Source: Rubrivivax sp.
GTDB taxonomy: Bacteria; Pseudomonadota; Gammaproteobacteria; Burkholderiales; Burkholderiaceae_C
Reading direction: 5' to 3'
NCBI GenBank assembly: GCA_026785885.1
Contig: JAJAZC010000200.1
Coordinates: 1 to 47,121, forward strand
DNA: 47,121 nucleotides
Shown: positions 19,736 to 30,781 of the stretch, piece after piece
How the letters are laid out: each line of letters begins with the position of its first letter
Numbering within the stretch: position 1 is the first letter of the stretch
Notes under the pieces: model-generated
The model's database searches: none
What the model was told of the DNA's origin: nothing
What the model saw: only the letters and a program-made list of their open reading frames with translations
Made by a program: the position numbers and the translations under genes

Positions 19736-20857
19736 TCAAATCAGCGCGGGCAGCGGGCCCATCTCGCGCCGATACCACTCGTGGAACTGCTGCATGCCGT
19801 CTTCCATCGGGCTCTGGTAGGGGCCGGCGTCGTCATCGCCGCGTTGCATCAGCGCCTGGCGGCCCGCGTCCATGCGCAGCGCGATCTCGTCGTCCTCAGC
19901 GCAGGTTTCCATGTAGGCGGCCTGCTGCGCTTGCACGAAGTCGCGCTCGAAGGCGGCGATTTCTTCGGGGTAGAAGAACTCCACCATGTTCATGGTGCGG
20001 CGCGGCCCCTGCGGGAACAGCGTGCTGACGACCAGCACGTGTGGATACCACTCGACCATCACGCTCGGGTAGTAGGTGAGCCAGATCGCGCCCTGTGTGG
20101 GAGCCACACCGCCGTTGAACTTCAGCACCTCCTGGTGCCAGCGCTGGTAAGCGGGCGATCCGGCCTTGGCGAGCGCTTTGTTGACGCCCACGGTCTGCAC
20201 CGAATGGTGGCGGCCGAACTCCCAAGCCAGATCGTCGCAGCTGACAAACTGCCCGAGCCCGGGGTGGAACGGGCCGACGTGGTAGTCCTCAAGATAGACC
20301 TCGATGAAGGTCTTCCAGTTGTAGTCGCAGCTGTGCATCACGGTGCGGTCGTGCACATAACCCTTGAAATCCAGCTGCGCGCGCGGGCCCACGTGGCCCA
20401 GGTCGCTGGCCACGTCACGCCCTTTGCGCTCGAACAACAGGCCCTGCCAGTTCTGCAGCGGGTAGTTGCGCAGGTTCAGGCAGGGGTCGTGTTCGAAATG
20501 CGGCGCGCCGACCAGGCGGCCATGCAGGTCGTATGTCCAGCGGTGCAGCGGGCAGACGATATTGTTTTGCGTGCGCCCCTGGCCCTGCAGCATGACGGCC
20601 TGGCGGTGGCGGCAGACGTTGGATACCAGCTCAATGCCTTGCTGCGTGTGCACCAGGGCCCGGCCTTCACCTTCCTGCGGCAACGCCAGATAGTCGCCGA
20701 CGTCGGGCACCGACAGCGTGTGCCCCAGGTAGCGCGGTGCCGCATCGAAGATCAGGGCCTGTTCACGGCGGAACAGTTCCTCATCGAAGTAGCTGGTGAC
20801 CGGTAGTTGAGTGCGGCTGCGCTCAAGGGATTCGAGGCTGATGCTCAGGTCCGACAT
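19736..20857 (-). CDS. Rieske [2Fe-2S] ring-hydroxylating oxygenase-like protein
   Basis: NVCRHRQAVMLQGQGRTQNNIVCPLHRWTYDLHGRL Rieske motif; NWKTFIEVYLEDYHVGPFHPGL iron site. Confidence 0.9.
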   Translation of the reverse strand: MSDLSISLESLERSRTQLPVTSYFDEELFRREQALIFDAAPRYLGHTLSVPDVGDYLALPQEGEGRALVHTQQGIELVSNVCRHRQAVMLQGQGRTQNNIVCPLHRWTYDLHGRLVGAPHFEHDPCLNLRNYPLQNWQGLLFERKGRDVASDLGHVGPRAQLDFKGYVHDRTVMHSCDYNWKTFIEVYLEDYHVGPFHPGLGQFVSCDDLAWEFGRHHSVQTVGVNKALAKAGSPAYQRWHQEVLKFNGGVAPTQGAIWLTYYPSVMVEWYPHVLVVSTLFPQGPRRTMNMVEFFYPEEIAAFERDFVQAQQAAYMETCAEDDEIALRMDAGRQALMQRGDDDAGPYQSPMEDGMQQFHEWYRREMGPLPALI

Positions 20858-20987
20858 GATCCGACCGGGTCCTCCTTGGGGTGAAACAGTGGGGGCTGCA
20901 GCCCGCGCTGCAAGGCGCTGTGTGCGCCGAAGCAGCTTGTTGAACAGAGCGGGACGGGCGCTGTCTGCGGGCGGGATGCGAACGTAA

Positions 20988-21026
20988 GGTACGGACGCGA
21001 GGTACGGACGCGAGGTACGAACCCGC
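20988..21026. repeat. 13-bp tandem repeat (ggtacggacgcga) x2 plus one diverged copy
   Basis: ggtacggacgcga ggtacggacgcga ggtacgaacccgc. Confidence 0.8.
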
Positions 21027-21174
21027 CGAAGATTCTAGCCGCGGGGTTTGCAACCCGATGCATGGCAAGGCCCATGCCGGGGCCGGTGATCCGCAGCCGC
21101 CTGCACACGGCCGATGGCAGCTCCTCGGCACAGAGGCCGTTGTCTAGAATGCCGGACTGAACTCAGCCCACAAA

Positions 21175-21420
21175 ATGCCGCGAAGCATTGCCCCGTCATT
21201 GAAGGATTCCAAAGAACCCGCCACCTACGAAGCGGCCCTGGCTGAGCTGGACCGCCTGGTGCTGCAGATGGAAGGCGGCCAGCTGCCGCTGGACCAGTTG
21301 CTGGACGCCTACCGCCGTGGCGCCGAGTTGCTGGCCTTTTGCCGCACGCGGCTGCAGGCGGTCGAAGAGCAGGTCAAGGTGCTGGACGACGGGCTGCTCA
21401 AGCCGTGGACCGCTGCATGA
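21175..21420 (+). CDS. xseB: Exodeoxyribonuclease VII small subunit
   Basis: [57 protein letters not shown]. Confidence 0.95.
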   Translation: MPRSIAPSLKDSKEPATYEAALAELDRLVLQMEGGQLPLDQLLDAYRRGAELLAFCRTRLQAVEEQVKVLDDGLLKPWTAA

Positions 21421-22352
21421 GCCAGGCCAGCGGCCACGTCGTCGACGCCGGCCTGCCCATCGATGACTGGGCCGCCAAGCAGCTGGTGGCCGTTGAGGCC
21501 GCGCTCGTTGCCTGGGTGCCGTCTGACGCGCCGGCCGGCCTGGGCCAGGCCATGCGCTACGGCGTGCTGGACGGCGGCAAGCGGCTGCGGCCCTTGCTGG
21601 TGCTGGCGGCGGCAGGCGCCGTCGGGGGTGACCTGCAGGCCGCGCTGCGCGCTGCGGTGGCCGTCGAGCTGATCCATGCCTATTCGCTGGTGCACGACGA
21701 CATGCCCTGCATGGACAACGACGTGCTGCGCCGCGGCAAGCCAACCGTGCATGTGCAGTACGGCCAGGCCAAGGCCATGCTGGCCGGCGATGCCATGCAG
21801 GCGCTGGCCTTCGAGGTGCTGACGCCCGAGCCCACTTTATCGGCAACCCCGGTTATGCCACCCGCGCTGCAGGCTCGCCTCACCGCGCTGTTGGCACGTG
21901 CTGCAGGCCACGCCGGCATGGCCGGCGGCCAGGCCATCGATCTGGCCAGCATCGGCCACACGCTGGACGAAGCGGCACTGCGCGACATGCACCGCCGCAA
22001 GACCGGCGCGCTGCTGCAGGCCAGTGTGCTAATGGGTGCGGCCTGTGGCCACACCACGGCCGCAGCCTGGCAGGCGCTGGCTGACTATGGCGCAGCCATC
22101 GGGCTGGCTTTTCAGGTTGTCGACGACATCCTGGACGTCACGCAGTCAGCCGCCAAGCTGGGCAAGACCGCCGGCAAGGACCAGCACCACAACAAGCCGA
22201 CTTACGTCACCGTGCTCGGCCTGCAGGCCGCACGCCGCCATGCGCAGGCGCTGCGCGAGCAGGCGCTGGCGGCACTGCTGCGCGCCGATCTTGGCCCAGC
22301 GGCAGCGCTACTGTCACAACTGGCCGACAAGGTCGTGGAACGTGAAAATTGA
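21417..22352 (+). CDS. ispA: Polyprenyl synthetase (farnesyl diphosphate synthase)
   Basis: [72 protein letters not shown]. Confidence 0.95.
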   Translation: MSQASGHVVDAGLPIDDWAAKQLVAVEAALVAWVPSDAPAGLGQAMRYGVLDGGKRLRPLLVLAAAGAVGGDLQAALRAAVAVELIHAYSLVHDDMPCMDNDVLRRGKPTVHVQYGQAKAMLAGDAMQALAFEVLTPEPTLSATPVMPPALQARLTALLARAAGHAGMAGGQAIDLASIGHTLDEAALRDMHRRKTGALLQASVLMGAACGHTTAAAWQALADYGAAIGLAFQVVDDILDVTQSAAKLGKTAGKDQHHNKPTYVTVLGLQAARRHAQALREQALAALLRADLGPAAALLSQLADKVVEREN

Positions 22353-22356
22353 TGTC

Positions 22357-24345
22357 ATGACCAGCTTGCTGAACCGAATCGACAGCCCGGCCGACCTGCG
22401 CCGCGTACCGCGGGCCGAGCTGCCCGTGCTGGCCGTCGAGCTGCGCCAGTTCGTGCTCGACACCGTCAGCCGCACCGGCAACGGCCACCTGGGCAGCAAC
22501 CTCGGCACGGTGGAGCTGACGATTGCGCTGCACTACGTTTTCAACACGCCGCGTGACCGCATCGTGTGGGATGTGGGCCACCAGACTTATCCGCACAAGG
22601 TGCTCACCGGCCACCGTAACCGCATGCACACGCTGCGGCAGCTGGGCGGCATTGCCGGGTTTCCGCGCCGGGAAGAAAGCGAGTACGACACCTTCGGCAC
22701 CGCGCACAGCAGCACCAGCATCAGCGCTGCTCTGGGCATGGCGCTGGCGGCCAAGCTCAAGGGCGAAGACCGCCACGCCGTGGCCGTGATCGGCGACGGC
22801 GCCATGAGCGCCGGCATGGCCTTCGAGGCGCTGAACAACGCCGGCGTCAGCCATGCCGGTGTCAACGCCGACCTGTTGGTGGTGCTCAACGACAACGACA
22901 TGTCGATCAGCCCGCCGGTCGGTGCGCTCAACAAATACCTGGCCCGCCTGATGAGCGGCAACTTCTACGAAGCCGCGCGCCAGGGCGTCAAGGGCGTGCT
23001 GAAGAACGCGCCGCCGCTGTTCGAGCTGGCGCGGCGTTTCGAGGAGCACGCCAAGGGCATGGTTGTGCCGGGCACGATCTTCGAGGAGTTCGGCTTCAAC
23101 TACGTCGGCCCGATCGACGGCCACGACCTGGACGCGCTGATACCGACGCTGGAGAACCTGCGTGCCAAGAAGGGCCCGCAGTTTCTGCACGTCGTCACTA
23201 AAAAAGGGTATGGCTACAAGCTGGCCGAAGCCGACCCGGTGCGCTACCACGCGGCATCGGCCAAGTTCGACCCGGCCGAGGGCTTCCCGGTCAGCAAGCC
23301 CGGCAAGCCGGCTTTCATGAACGTCTTCGGCCAGTGGCTGTGCGACATGGCCGAGGTCGACGACAAGCTGGTGGCCATCACGCCGGCCATGCGTGAAGGC
23401 TCGGGCATGGTCGAGTTCCACAAGCGCTTTCCCAAGCGCTTTTACGATGTCGGTATAGCCGAGCAGCACGCCGTGACGTTTGCCGGCGGCCTGGCTTGTG
23501 AAGGCCTGAAGCCGGTGGTGGCGATCTACAGCACCTTCCTGCAACGCGGCTATGACCAGCTGATCCACGACATCGCTTTGCAGAACCTGCCGGTGATGTT
23601 TGCACTGGACCGTGCTGGCCTGGTCGGTGCCGACGGCCCGACGCACGCGGGTGCCTACGACATCGCTTACGTGCGCTGTGTGCCCAACATGGCGATGCTG
23701 ACGCCCAGCGACGAAAACGAATGCCGCATGGCGCTGAGCACGGCCTTCGGCCACAACGGCCCGGCCGCCGTGCGCTACCCGCGTGGCCCCGGCGTCGGCG
23801 TGGCTGTCGACACGACACTCACGACCTGGCCCTGGGGCAAGGGCGTTGTGCGGCGGGAAGCGCAGGGCAAGGCCGATGGTCGTGGCGATGGTCGTGGCGA
23901 CATGCGCAGCGATATCCGCAGCGACACGCGCAACGACATGCGCAGCGACAACCGCACCGGCGGCCGCATCGCGATCCTGGCCTTCGGCACGCTGCTGCAC
24001 CCGGCGCTGGCCGCTGCTGAACGCCTGAACGCCACGGTGGCCGACATGCGGTTTGCCAAGCCGCTGGACGAAGTGCTGGTGCTGGACCTGGCGCGCCGCC
24101 ACGACGCACTGGTGACGGTGGAAGAGGGCTGCATCGCCGGCGGTGCCGGCAGTGCGGTGCTCGAATGCCTGGCCGCTGCCGGCGTAACCGTGCCGGCGCT
24201 GCTGCTGGGCCTGCCCGACCGGTTCATCGAACACGGCGACCCGGCCACCTTGCTGGCGCAGTGCGGGCTGGACGCAGCCGGCATCGAAAGCGCCATCGTC
24301 AAGCGCTTCGGCGCCCGCCCGACGCTGGCCGCGGTCAACGGCTGA
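22357..24345 (+). CDS. dxs: 1-deoxy-D-xylulose-5-phosphate synthase, with repeat-encoded insertion
   Basis: [86 protein letters not shown]. Confidence 0.97.
   Translation: MTSLLNRIDSPADLRRVPRAELPVLAVELRQFVLDTVSRTGNGHLGSNLGTVELTIALHYVFNTPRDRIVWDVGHQTYPHKVLTGHRNRMHTLRQLGGIAGFPRREESEYDTFGTAHSSTSISAALGMALAAKLKGEDRHAVAVIGDGAMSAGMAFEALNNAGVSHAGVNADLLVVLNDNDMSISPPVGALNKYLARLMSGNFYEAARQGVKGVLKNAPPLFELARRFEEHAKGMVVPGTIFEEFGFNYVGPIDGHDLDALIPTLENLRAKKGPQFLHVVTKKGYGYKLAEADPVRYHAASAKFDPAEGFPVSKPGKPAFMNVFGQWLCDMAEVDDKLVAITPAMREGSGMVEFHKRFPKRFYDVGIAEQHAVTFAGGLACEGLKPVVAIYSTFLQRGYDQLIHDIALQNLPVMFALDRAGLVGADGPTHAGAYDIAYVRCVPNMAMLTPSDENECRMALSTAFGHNGPAAVRYPRGPGVGVAVDTTLTTWPWGKGVVRREAQGKADGRGDGRGDMRSDIRSDTRNDMRSDNRTGGRIAILAFGTLLHPALAAAERLNATVADMRFAKPLDEVLVLDLARRHDALVTVEEGCIAGGAGSAVLECLAAAGVTVPALLLGLPDRFIEHGDPATLLAQCGLDAAGIESAIVKRFGARPTLAAVNG
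23875..23958. repeat. 12-bp in-frame tandem repeat x7 within dxs
   Basis: gatggtcgtggc x2, gacatgcgcagc, gatatccgcagc, gacacgcgcaac, gacatgcgcagc, gacaaccgcacc: encodes [28 protein letters not shown]. Confidence 0.95.
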
Positions 24346-24454
24346 TACGGCGTCAGCGCGCCGTTGGCGGGTGCGCCGCCTGCGGGCGGTTCGAACTCTG
24401 CCAGTAACCGGCGTGACGGCAGGCGCTATCAAAAGCTGTCATTCTTCAACCGCA

Positions 24455-25264
24455 ATGAACAAGCTCACCGACGCACTGCACATCCCCGATACACAGAGCG
24501 CGCCCGATGGCCGCCACCTGGCCATCCAGCGCGTGGGCATCAAGGATCTGCGTTACCCGCTGCAGATCCGCGTCGCAGGCGCACTGCAATCGACCGCGGC
24601 CGTGTGGTCGTTAGACGTGGCGCTGCCGGCCGACAAAAAGGGCACGCACATGTCGCGCTTCGTGGCCTGGCTGGACGCGCTGGCGACCTCGGGCGACGCA
24701 CTCGACGCACCGGTGCTGCGCCAGCGCCATGCGGCGATGCTGGACAAGCTCGGTGCCGACGAAGGCCGCATCGAAGCCGCTTTCAGCTTTTTCCTGCGCA
24801 AGCGGGCGCCGGTCTCAGGTGTGTCTAGCCTGCTCGATTACGAAGGCCGCTGGATTGCCGAAACTCGCGCCGGCAGCACGGCCGTCTGGTGCGAAGTGGC
24901 GGTGCCGGTGAAGACGCTGTGCCCCTGCAGCAAAGAGATCTCCGACTACGGCGCGCACAACCAGCGCTCGCGCGTGACCATCCGCGTCGAAGCGCGCGAC
25001 ACCGCCGCGGCGCTGCCCTGGGAGCAACTGGTGCGATTCGCCGAAGACAACGCCAGCAGCGAGCTCTGGTCGATGCTTAAGCGCAGCGATGAAAAGTGGG
25101 TCACCGAGCGCGCTTACGAGAACCCGAAGTTCGTCGAAGACCTGGTGCGCGACGTCGCGCTGGCGCTGGACGCCGACGCCCGCATCGGGCGCTACACGGT
25201 GGATGTCGAAAATTTCGAGTCCATTCACAACCACTCGGCTTACGCTCGCATCGAGCGGCTTTGA
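24455..25264 (+). CDS. folE2: GTP cyclohydrolase FolE2
   Basis: [64 protein letters not shown]. Confidence 0.96.
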   Translation: MNKLTDALHIPDTQSAPDGRHLAIQRVGIKDLRYPLQIRVAGALQSTAAVWSLDVALPADKKGTHMSRFVAWLDALATSGDALDAPVLRQRHAAMLDKLGADEGRIEAAFSFFLRKRAPVSGVSSLLDYEGRWIAETRAGSTAVWCEVAVPVKTLCPCSKEISDYGAHNQRSRVTIRVEARDTAAALPWEQLVRFAEDNASSELWSMLKRSDEKWVTERAYENPKFVEDLVRDVALALDADARIGRYTVDVENFESIHNHSAYARIERL

Positions 25265-25327
25265 GCGGTTGCAGCCGGCCGGCTAGCCAGCCGCTGTAGT
25301 GCGTGGGCTCTTACGGGACGTCCCGAT

Positions 25328-25726
25328 TCACTTCACGGTGAATCGTGCCGTCACCGGCGCTTTGCCGGGCCAGCTCACCACGGCGACGGCCTTCGTGCCG
25401 GCAGACACTGTGAAGTTGCCTCTGGCCTCCAGGCGATCACCGGCGGGCGACAGCTGCACATCCGACTTCGCAACACCGGTCAGCAGGGTCAGCTTGGCGC
25501 TAGCCTTGCTGATGTCAAACGCTTTGCCGTGGTCGCGCACATGCAGCGACAGTCGGTCGGCTTTGGCGACCAGTTCATAGTCCATGTTCTTGGCTTCAAT
25601 GACCACGCCGCCATGTTTTGGCGTTAGGTCATGCTGGTCTGATGGGCCTGCCAGGGCCGGTGCCGAAAGAAGGCCGAGCGACGTGGTCAGCGCGGCCAGC
25701 AGTGAAACGAGGGTCTTGCGGCTCAT
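25328..25726 (-). CDS. Small exported protein of the metal-efflux operon
   Basis: Signal peptide MSRKTLVSLLAALTTSLGLLSAPALA then DLTPKHGGVVIEAKNMDYELVAKADRL; sits directly downstream of RND permease. Confidence 0.7.
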   Translation of the reverse strand: MSRKTLVSLLAALTTSLGLLSAPALAGPSDQHDLTPKHGGVVIEAKNMDYELVAKADRLSLHVRDHGKAFDISKASAKLTLLTGVAKSDVQLSPAGDRLEARGNFTVSAGTKAVAVVSWPGKAPVTARFTVK

Positions 25727-25798
25727 ATGAACTCCTTCAGTTTTCAGAGGTTGCGGGTTGGGAGGTGACTTGGATATGCAGCGCCGGGCTGGGCGATT

Positions 25799-28700
25799 TC
25801 AGTAAGCCTCGGCGCCCGAATCGGCCACCAGTTTTTCTATGGGCTTGCGGCCATACAGCCACACCAATGCGGGCGTCAAAAAGGTGTCCAGCAACGTCGA
25901 GCTGATGAGCCCGCCGAAGATGACCACCGCCACCGGGTAGAGGATCTCGGTGCCAGGCTGGTTGGCCTCGAACAGCAGCGGCGCCAGCGCAAAGGCGGCT
26001 ACCAGGGCCGTCATCAGCACGGGGGTCAGCCGCTCCAGCGAGCCGCGGATCAACATCTGCTGGTTGAAACTCTCGCCTTCAAAAGCACACAGGTTGATGT
26101 AGTGGCTGATCTTCAGGATGCCGTTGCGCGTGGAGATGCCCGCCAGCGTGATGAAGCCGATCAAAGCCGCCACGCTCAGCGGCTGGCCCGACAGCCACAG
26201 CGCCAGCACCGAGCCCACCAGCGCCAGCGGAATGTTGGCCATGATCATCAGCGTCAGCGTGTTGCTGCGGTAGCGGCTGTACAGCACCAGGTAGACCATC
26301 GCCACCGACACCAGCGACAGCAGTCCGATCAACCGGCTCGACTCTTCCTGCGCTTTGAACTGGCCGCCGAGCTCGATGAAATAGCCACCGGGCAGCTTGT
26401 GCTGCGCCAGCACCGTGCGCATGTCGGCCACCACCTCGGACAAGGGGCGTTGCGACGCATTGGCCGACAGCACGATGCGCCGCTTGCCGTCGTCACGGCT
26501 GATTTGGTTGGGGCCGTCGCCTTCTTCGATGGTGGCCAACTTGGCCAGCGGCACGCGGCCGGCAGGCGTGTCGATCATGACCCGCTTCAAACCTTCGATA
26601 TCGCGTGCGTCGTCGGGCAAACGCAGCACCAGATCAAAGCGCCGGCTGCCTTCCACCACCTGCGTTAGGCGCTCGCCATCGATCAGGGTTTGCAACTCTT
26701 TCAGCAACAGCGATGGCGCCAGGCCGTAGCGCTCGGCGGCGCCATAGTCCACGCGCACACTGATCTGCGGCGTCAGCACCTGCTTTTCGATCTCGAGGTC
26801 GGCCAGGCCGCGAATGCCCGCCAGCTTGGCACGGATGGCATCGGCTTCGCCGCGCAGGGTGTCCAGGTCTTCGCCGAACACCTTGATGGCGATCTGGCTG
26901 CGTACGCCTGACAGCATGTGGTCGATGCGGTGGCTGATGGGCTGCCCGATGCCAATGGCCGCCGGCAATGTTTCCAGGCGCTTGCGCATGTCGGCGTAGA
27001 TGTCGTCGGTGCTGCGTTTGCTGGCGCGCAGCTGGATGTCCAGCTCCGACGTGTGCACGCCTTCTGCGTGTTCATCCATCTCGGCGCGGCCAGAGCGGCG
27101 GCCGACGTACACCACCTCGGGAACCTGCGCCAACAGCAGCTCGGCTTGGCGGCCCAGGCGCACCGACTCGGCCAGCGTGGTGCCCGGGTTCAGGCGCAGG
27201 CCGATCAGCACCGAGCCTTCATTGAACGGCGGCAAAAAGGTGCGGGCGAAGAACGGCAGCGTGGCCAGCGCCGCCAGCACCAGCACCGCACCACCCACCA
27301 GCAGCAGCCTGGCGTGCCCGAACACCCAGCCCAGTGCGCTGGCGTAGTGGCGCTTGAGCCGGCGCACCAGCTTCGGGTCACCGTGGTCGAGGTTCTTGAT
27401 CTGCGGCAGCAGGTAGTACGACATCACCGGCGTCAACGTCACGCTGACCAGCATCGACGCCAGGATGGCCACGATGTAGGCAATGCCCAGCGGCACGAAC
27501 AGCCGCCCTTCGATGCCCGGCAGCAGGAACAGCGGCACGAACACCAGCACGATGATGACGGTGGCCACGACGATGGCCGAGCGCACCTCCAGCGTGGCCT
27601 TGGCGATCAGCTCCACCGGGTTCAGCCCTGTGGCGTGCCGGCGGTCCAGTTTCAGCCGCCGCAGCACGTTTTCCACACCCACCACGGCGTCGTCGACCAG
27701 CTCCCCGATGGCAATCGCCAGGCCGCCCAGCGTCATGGTGTTGATCGACAGATTGAAGTAGCGAAAGACCAGCACCGTGATCAGGATCGACGCCGGAATC
27801 GCCGCCAGCGAAATGATCGTGGTGCGCGCACTGGCCAGAAACAGGTACAGCACCACGGCCACGATGGCCGCCGCACTCAACAGCTTGCCTTGCAGGTTGC
27901 CGATGGACGCTTCGATGAAGCTGGCCTGGCGGAAGGTCACGCGCGGCGCTTCCATGCCCGCCGGCAGGCTGGCCTTCATCTCGGCCATGGCGCGCTCGAT
28001 GGTGCGCGTCAGTGCCACGGTGTCGGCCGTGGGTTGCTTCTGCACACCCAGGATCACCGCCGGCTTGCCACCGAAGCCGGCGTCACCGCGCTTGATGGCC
28101 GGCGCAAAGCTGACATCGGCCACTTGCTCCAGCAGGATCGATCTGCCATCACGAAAGGCCACCGGCAGGCGCTTCAAATCTTCCAGCCGCGTCGTGCGGC
28201 CCAGGTTGCGGATCAGGTACTCGCGCGCATTAAGCTCCAGAAACCCACCCGAGGTGTTGCTGGAAAAACCGCGCAGCACGGTCTGGATGGCCTCCACCGT
28301 GATGCCGAGCGCGGCCATGCGTGCGGTGTCGGGTTGCACCTGGTACTGACGCACTTCGCCGCCGATCGGAATCACCTGCGCCACGCCGGGTATGGCCAGC
28401 AGGCGCGGGCGCAGCACGAAGTCGGCGTACTCGCGCGTAGCCATGGCCGTGGTCTTGCCGGTGTCGATGGGGATGGCCACCAGCATGATCTCGCCCATGA
28501 TCGAGCTGATGGGCCCCATGGCCGCGTGTTCGATGCCGGCCGGCAAGCTGTCGCGCACGGTGGTGAATCGTTCGCTGACCATCTGGCGGGCCCGGTAGAT
28601 GTCGGTGTCCCAACTGAACGTGACATACACAAAAGCCAAGCCCACCGACGACACCGAGCGCACGGTCTCCACGCCCGGTAGGCCGCTCATCGAGGTTTCC

Positions 28701-28906
28701 AGCGGGATGGTGATGAGCTGCTCCACCTCCTCGGGCGCCATGCCACCGGCTTCGATCTGCAGCGTGACCTGTGGGCGGTTCAGATCGGGGAAGACATCCA
28801 CCGGTGTGCGCACCAGCGCGATGGCGCCGACGGCCATCATGGCCAAGGCCAGCGCCATCACCATCAGGCGGTTGCGCAGCGATGCGTTGACGAGCCACTG
28901 AAACAT
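25799..28906 (-). CDS. Heavy-metal efflux RND permease (CusA/CzcA-like)
   Basis: 1035 aa; PVDVFPDLNRPQVTLQIEAGGMAPEEVEQLITIPLE; GELVDDAVVGVENVLRRL; HAEGVHTSELDIQL; TLAGISTRNGILKISHY. Confidence 0.93.
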   Translation of the reverse strand: MFQWLVNASLRNRLMVMALALAMMAVGAIALVRTPVDVFPDLNRPQVTLQIEAGGMAPEEVEQLITIPLETSMSGLPGVETVRSVSSVGLAFVYVTFSWDTDIYRARQMVSERFTTVRDSLPAGIEHAAMGPISSIMGEIMLVAIPIDTGKTTAMATREYADFVLRPRLLAIPGVAQVIPIGGEVRQYQVQPDTARMAALGITVEAIQTVLRGFSSNTSGGFLELNAREYLIRNLGRTTRLEDLKRLPVAFRDGRSILLEQVADVSFAPAIKRGDAGFGGKPAVILGVQKQPTADTVALTRTIERAMAEMKASLPAGMEAPRVTFRQASFIEASIGNLQGKLLSAAAIVAVVLYLFLASARTTIISLAAIPASILITVLVFRYFNLSINTMTLGGLAIAIGELVDDAVVGVENVLRRLKLDRRHATGLNPVELIAKATLEVRSAIVVATVIIVLVFVPLFLLPGIEGRLFVPLGIAYIVAILASMLVSVTLTPVMSYYLLPQIKNLDHGDPKLVRRLKRHYASALGWVFGHARLLLVGGAVLVLAALATLPFFARTFLPPFNEGSVLIGLRLNPGTTLAESVRLGRQAELLLAQVPEVVYVGRRSGRAEMDEHAEGVHTSELDIQLRASKRSTDDIYADMRKRLETLPAAIGIGQPISHRIDHMLSGVRSQIAIKVFGEDLDTLRGEADAIRAKLAGIRGLADLEIEKQVLTPQISVRVDYGAAERYGLAPSLLLKELQTLIDGERLTQVVEGSRRFDLVLRLPDDARDIEGLKRVMIDTPAGRVPLAKLATIEEGDGPNQISRDDGKRRIVLSANASQRPLSEVVADMRTVLAQHKLPGGYFIELGGQFKAQEESSRLIGLLSLVSVAMVYLVLYSRYRSNTLTLMIMANIPLALVGSVLALWLSGQPLSVAALIGFITLAGISTRNGILKISHYINLCAFEGESFNQQMLIRGSLERLTPVLMTALVAAFALAPLLFEANQPGTEILYPVAVVIFGGLISSTLLDTFLTPALVWLYGRKPIEKLVADSGAEAY

Positions 28907-28917
28907 CCCGGGCTCCT

Positions 28918-30060
28918 TCAGCGCACTTGATTCAACAGCGGCGCACCTTGCACCACCACGCGGTCACCCGCCTTCAGGCCCGACAGCACGCTTAACCGCG
29001 CGCCGTCCAGCGGCTCCCAGCGCACCTGGCGCGGCTCGAAGGTCTCAGCTGCCGTGTGCACCCAGACCTGGTCGATGTTGCTGGCGCCCTTGACCACCGC
29101 GGCGGTGGGCACCGGCAGGCCCTTGACCATCGTTCGGGTCTGCACGATGACCTTCACCAGCTGCCCGACGGCCAGCGGCGGCGGGGCCTCACCGGCCTTG
29201 CCCGGCGCGGTACGGAACTGCAAAGGCAAAGCGCCGTCACGCAACACACGGCCGGCGCCGACGAAGCGCAGCGGCAGTGCACTGCCCACGCCGGTGACCA
29301 CCGTGGCGCTGGACACCTGGGCCGCCAGGTTGGCGTCGAAGGCGCTGGCCTCGATCAGCAAACGCGCCGGGTCGATGATCTCGAACAGCACTTCGCGTGC
29401 GTCCACCACCTGGCCGGAAACCACGTTGACGGCCGCTATGACGCCGCTGACCGGTGCCCGCAGTGTTTCGCGGGCGTCGACGCCGCTGCCCACCGCCGCC
29501 AGGCGCTGCTTGAGGCCTTCTAGGTCGATGCGCCCGGCGTCGATCTCGCGCTGCGGCACGCTGCCTTCCAGTTGCTGCAGCCGCTCCAGGTTGCGCTGTG
29601 CGCCCTGCCCCGGGGCCCGCCGCGCGGCGCCCGCCGCGGCCGGGCCGGCGCGCCCCCGCGGGTTGACGCGGGCGCGCACGACCGCCAGTGCTTGGCCGCG
29701 CCGCACGGCTTGCCCCAGCAGCGGCAGGCCGCCCGTGCCGGCCTCTACCCGCCCGGCCAGTGTGGGCTGCACCTTGCCGCCGGCGTTCGGGTCCATCACC
29801 ACACGGCCATTGAGTGCCTCGCTGCGCGGCAGGCTTTTCTCTTCGGTCGTCAGCGTACGAATGCCGAGCTGGCGCTGTGAAGGCTTGGGCAAAAAGACAC
29901 GCCCGTCGGGCTGGCGCTTGGGCGCGTTGCTGTTGGCCGCCACGGAGTCGTCGCCATGGTCGTGGCCGGGGCCTGCCTGGGCCAGCGGTGCCATGGCGGC
30001 AAGCAGCAATGCGCAGAGCGATGAGGCGACCCGGCGGCTGCGAAAGTTGGTGTGCTTCAT
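28918..30060 (-). CDS. Efflux RND periplasmic adaptor (HlyD/CusB-like)
   Basis: Signal peptide; AGPGHDHGDD; LPKPSQRQLGIRT; LRAPVSGVIAAVNVVSGQVVDAREVLFEI; GLKAGDRVVVQGAPLLNQ. Confidence 0.88.
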   Translation of the reverse strand: MKHTNFRSRRVASSLCALLLAAMAPLAQAGPGHDHGDDSVAANSNAPKRQPDGRVFLPKPSQRQLGIRTLTTEEKSLPRSEALNGRVVMDPNAGGKVQPTLAGRVEAGTGGLPLLGQAVRRGQALAVVRARVNPRGRAGPAAAGAARRAPGQGAQRNLERLQQLEGSVPQREIDAGRIDLEGLKQRLAAVGSGVDARETLRAPVSGVIAAVNVVSGQVVDAREVLFEIIDPARLLIEASAFDANLAAQVSSATVVTGVGSALPLRFVGAGRVLRDGALPLQFRTAPGKAGEAPPPLAVGQLVKVIVQTRTMVKGLPVPTAAVVKGASNIDQVWVHTAAETFEPRQVRWEPLDGARLSVLSGLKAGDRVVVQGAPLLNQVR

Positions 30061-30074
30061 GTGGGGTCCTGAGT

Positions 30075-30677
30075 TCAAGCGGCCGGCAAGGTGGGTGCTG
30101 TCGAGGTCGAAGCTGCGCCAGCCAGTGATGCAGAGCCGGCGCTGCGCCGGCGCCAGCGCCAGCGCCACACAGCAACCATCACCGCCAGCAAAGCAGCAGC
30201 ACCCGCGGCCAGCCAGACCCGCGGCCGGTCCGACAGAGGCACCGTGTGATCGGCGCTTGTCGGGTCCGTTGCAGCCGCATGGCCGATCACCAGGTCGCCG
30301 GCCAGCAAGTCGGCGTCGGCACCTGCGACGACGGTGATCGTCACCGGCAGCGGACCTTCCTTGAGCAACGACTCGGAGCCGAAGGTGTAGACGCCCTCGG
30401 GCCCCTCTGCAGCCACGCCTCTGACGCTGCCCAGCTCGACATCGACCTTGGCGCCAACCACCGGTGCGTTGTCGGCGTAACGATCGAGGTAGATCGTCAA
30501 GGTCTTGCCTTCGACGATGCCCACGGCCTCGAACAGATCGGAGTGCGCAGACACGCGCGGGCTGGCCGTGCCAGCCGCGGCGGCGGGCTCATCGCCGTGG
30601 TCGTGGCCGGGCCCGGCCGAGGTGTGCAACGGCAGCGCCAGCGCCAGGCCGGCCAACAAAGCAGCAACGGGTTTCAT
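30075..30677 (-). CDS. Exported/membrane-anchored accessory protein of efflux operon
   Basis: Signal peptide, SAGPGHDHGDEP, IYLDRYADNAPVVGAKVDVELG, C-terminal TM segment VWLAAGAAALLAVMVAVWRWRWRRR. Confidence 0.75.
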   Translation of the reverse strand: MKPVAALLAGLALALPLHTSAGPGHDHGDEPAAAAGTASPRVSAHSDLFEAVGIVEGKTLTIYLDRYADNAPVVGAKVDVELGSVRGVAAEGPEGVYTFGSESLLKEGPLPVTITVVAGADADLLAGDLVIGHAAATDPTSADHTVPLSDRPRVWLAAGAAALLAVMVAVWRWRWRRRSAGSASLAGAASTSTAPTLPAA

Positions 30678-30781
30678 GGCAGCAACCTCGGGACAGAGTG
30701 CAGATGGGAATCGACGGCATTGCATCGGTCGTGGAGCCGGCGGCAGCAGCGGGTACTCAGCGTCTGCGCACGGCGGCGGCG

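Noticed and set aside
22207-24432. 741-aa minus-strand ORF opposite ispA/dxs
   Set aside because: Shadow ORF caused by high GC3 on the coding strand; composition (H/Q/R/V-rich) is not protein-like and dxs on the plus strand is certain.
26918-28681. 587-aa plus-strand ORF opposite the RND permease
   Set aside because: Shadow ORF; sense-strand RND permease has unmistakable motifs.
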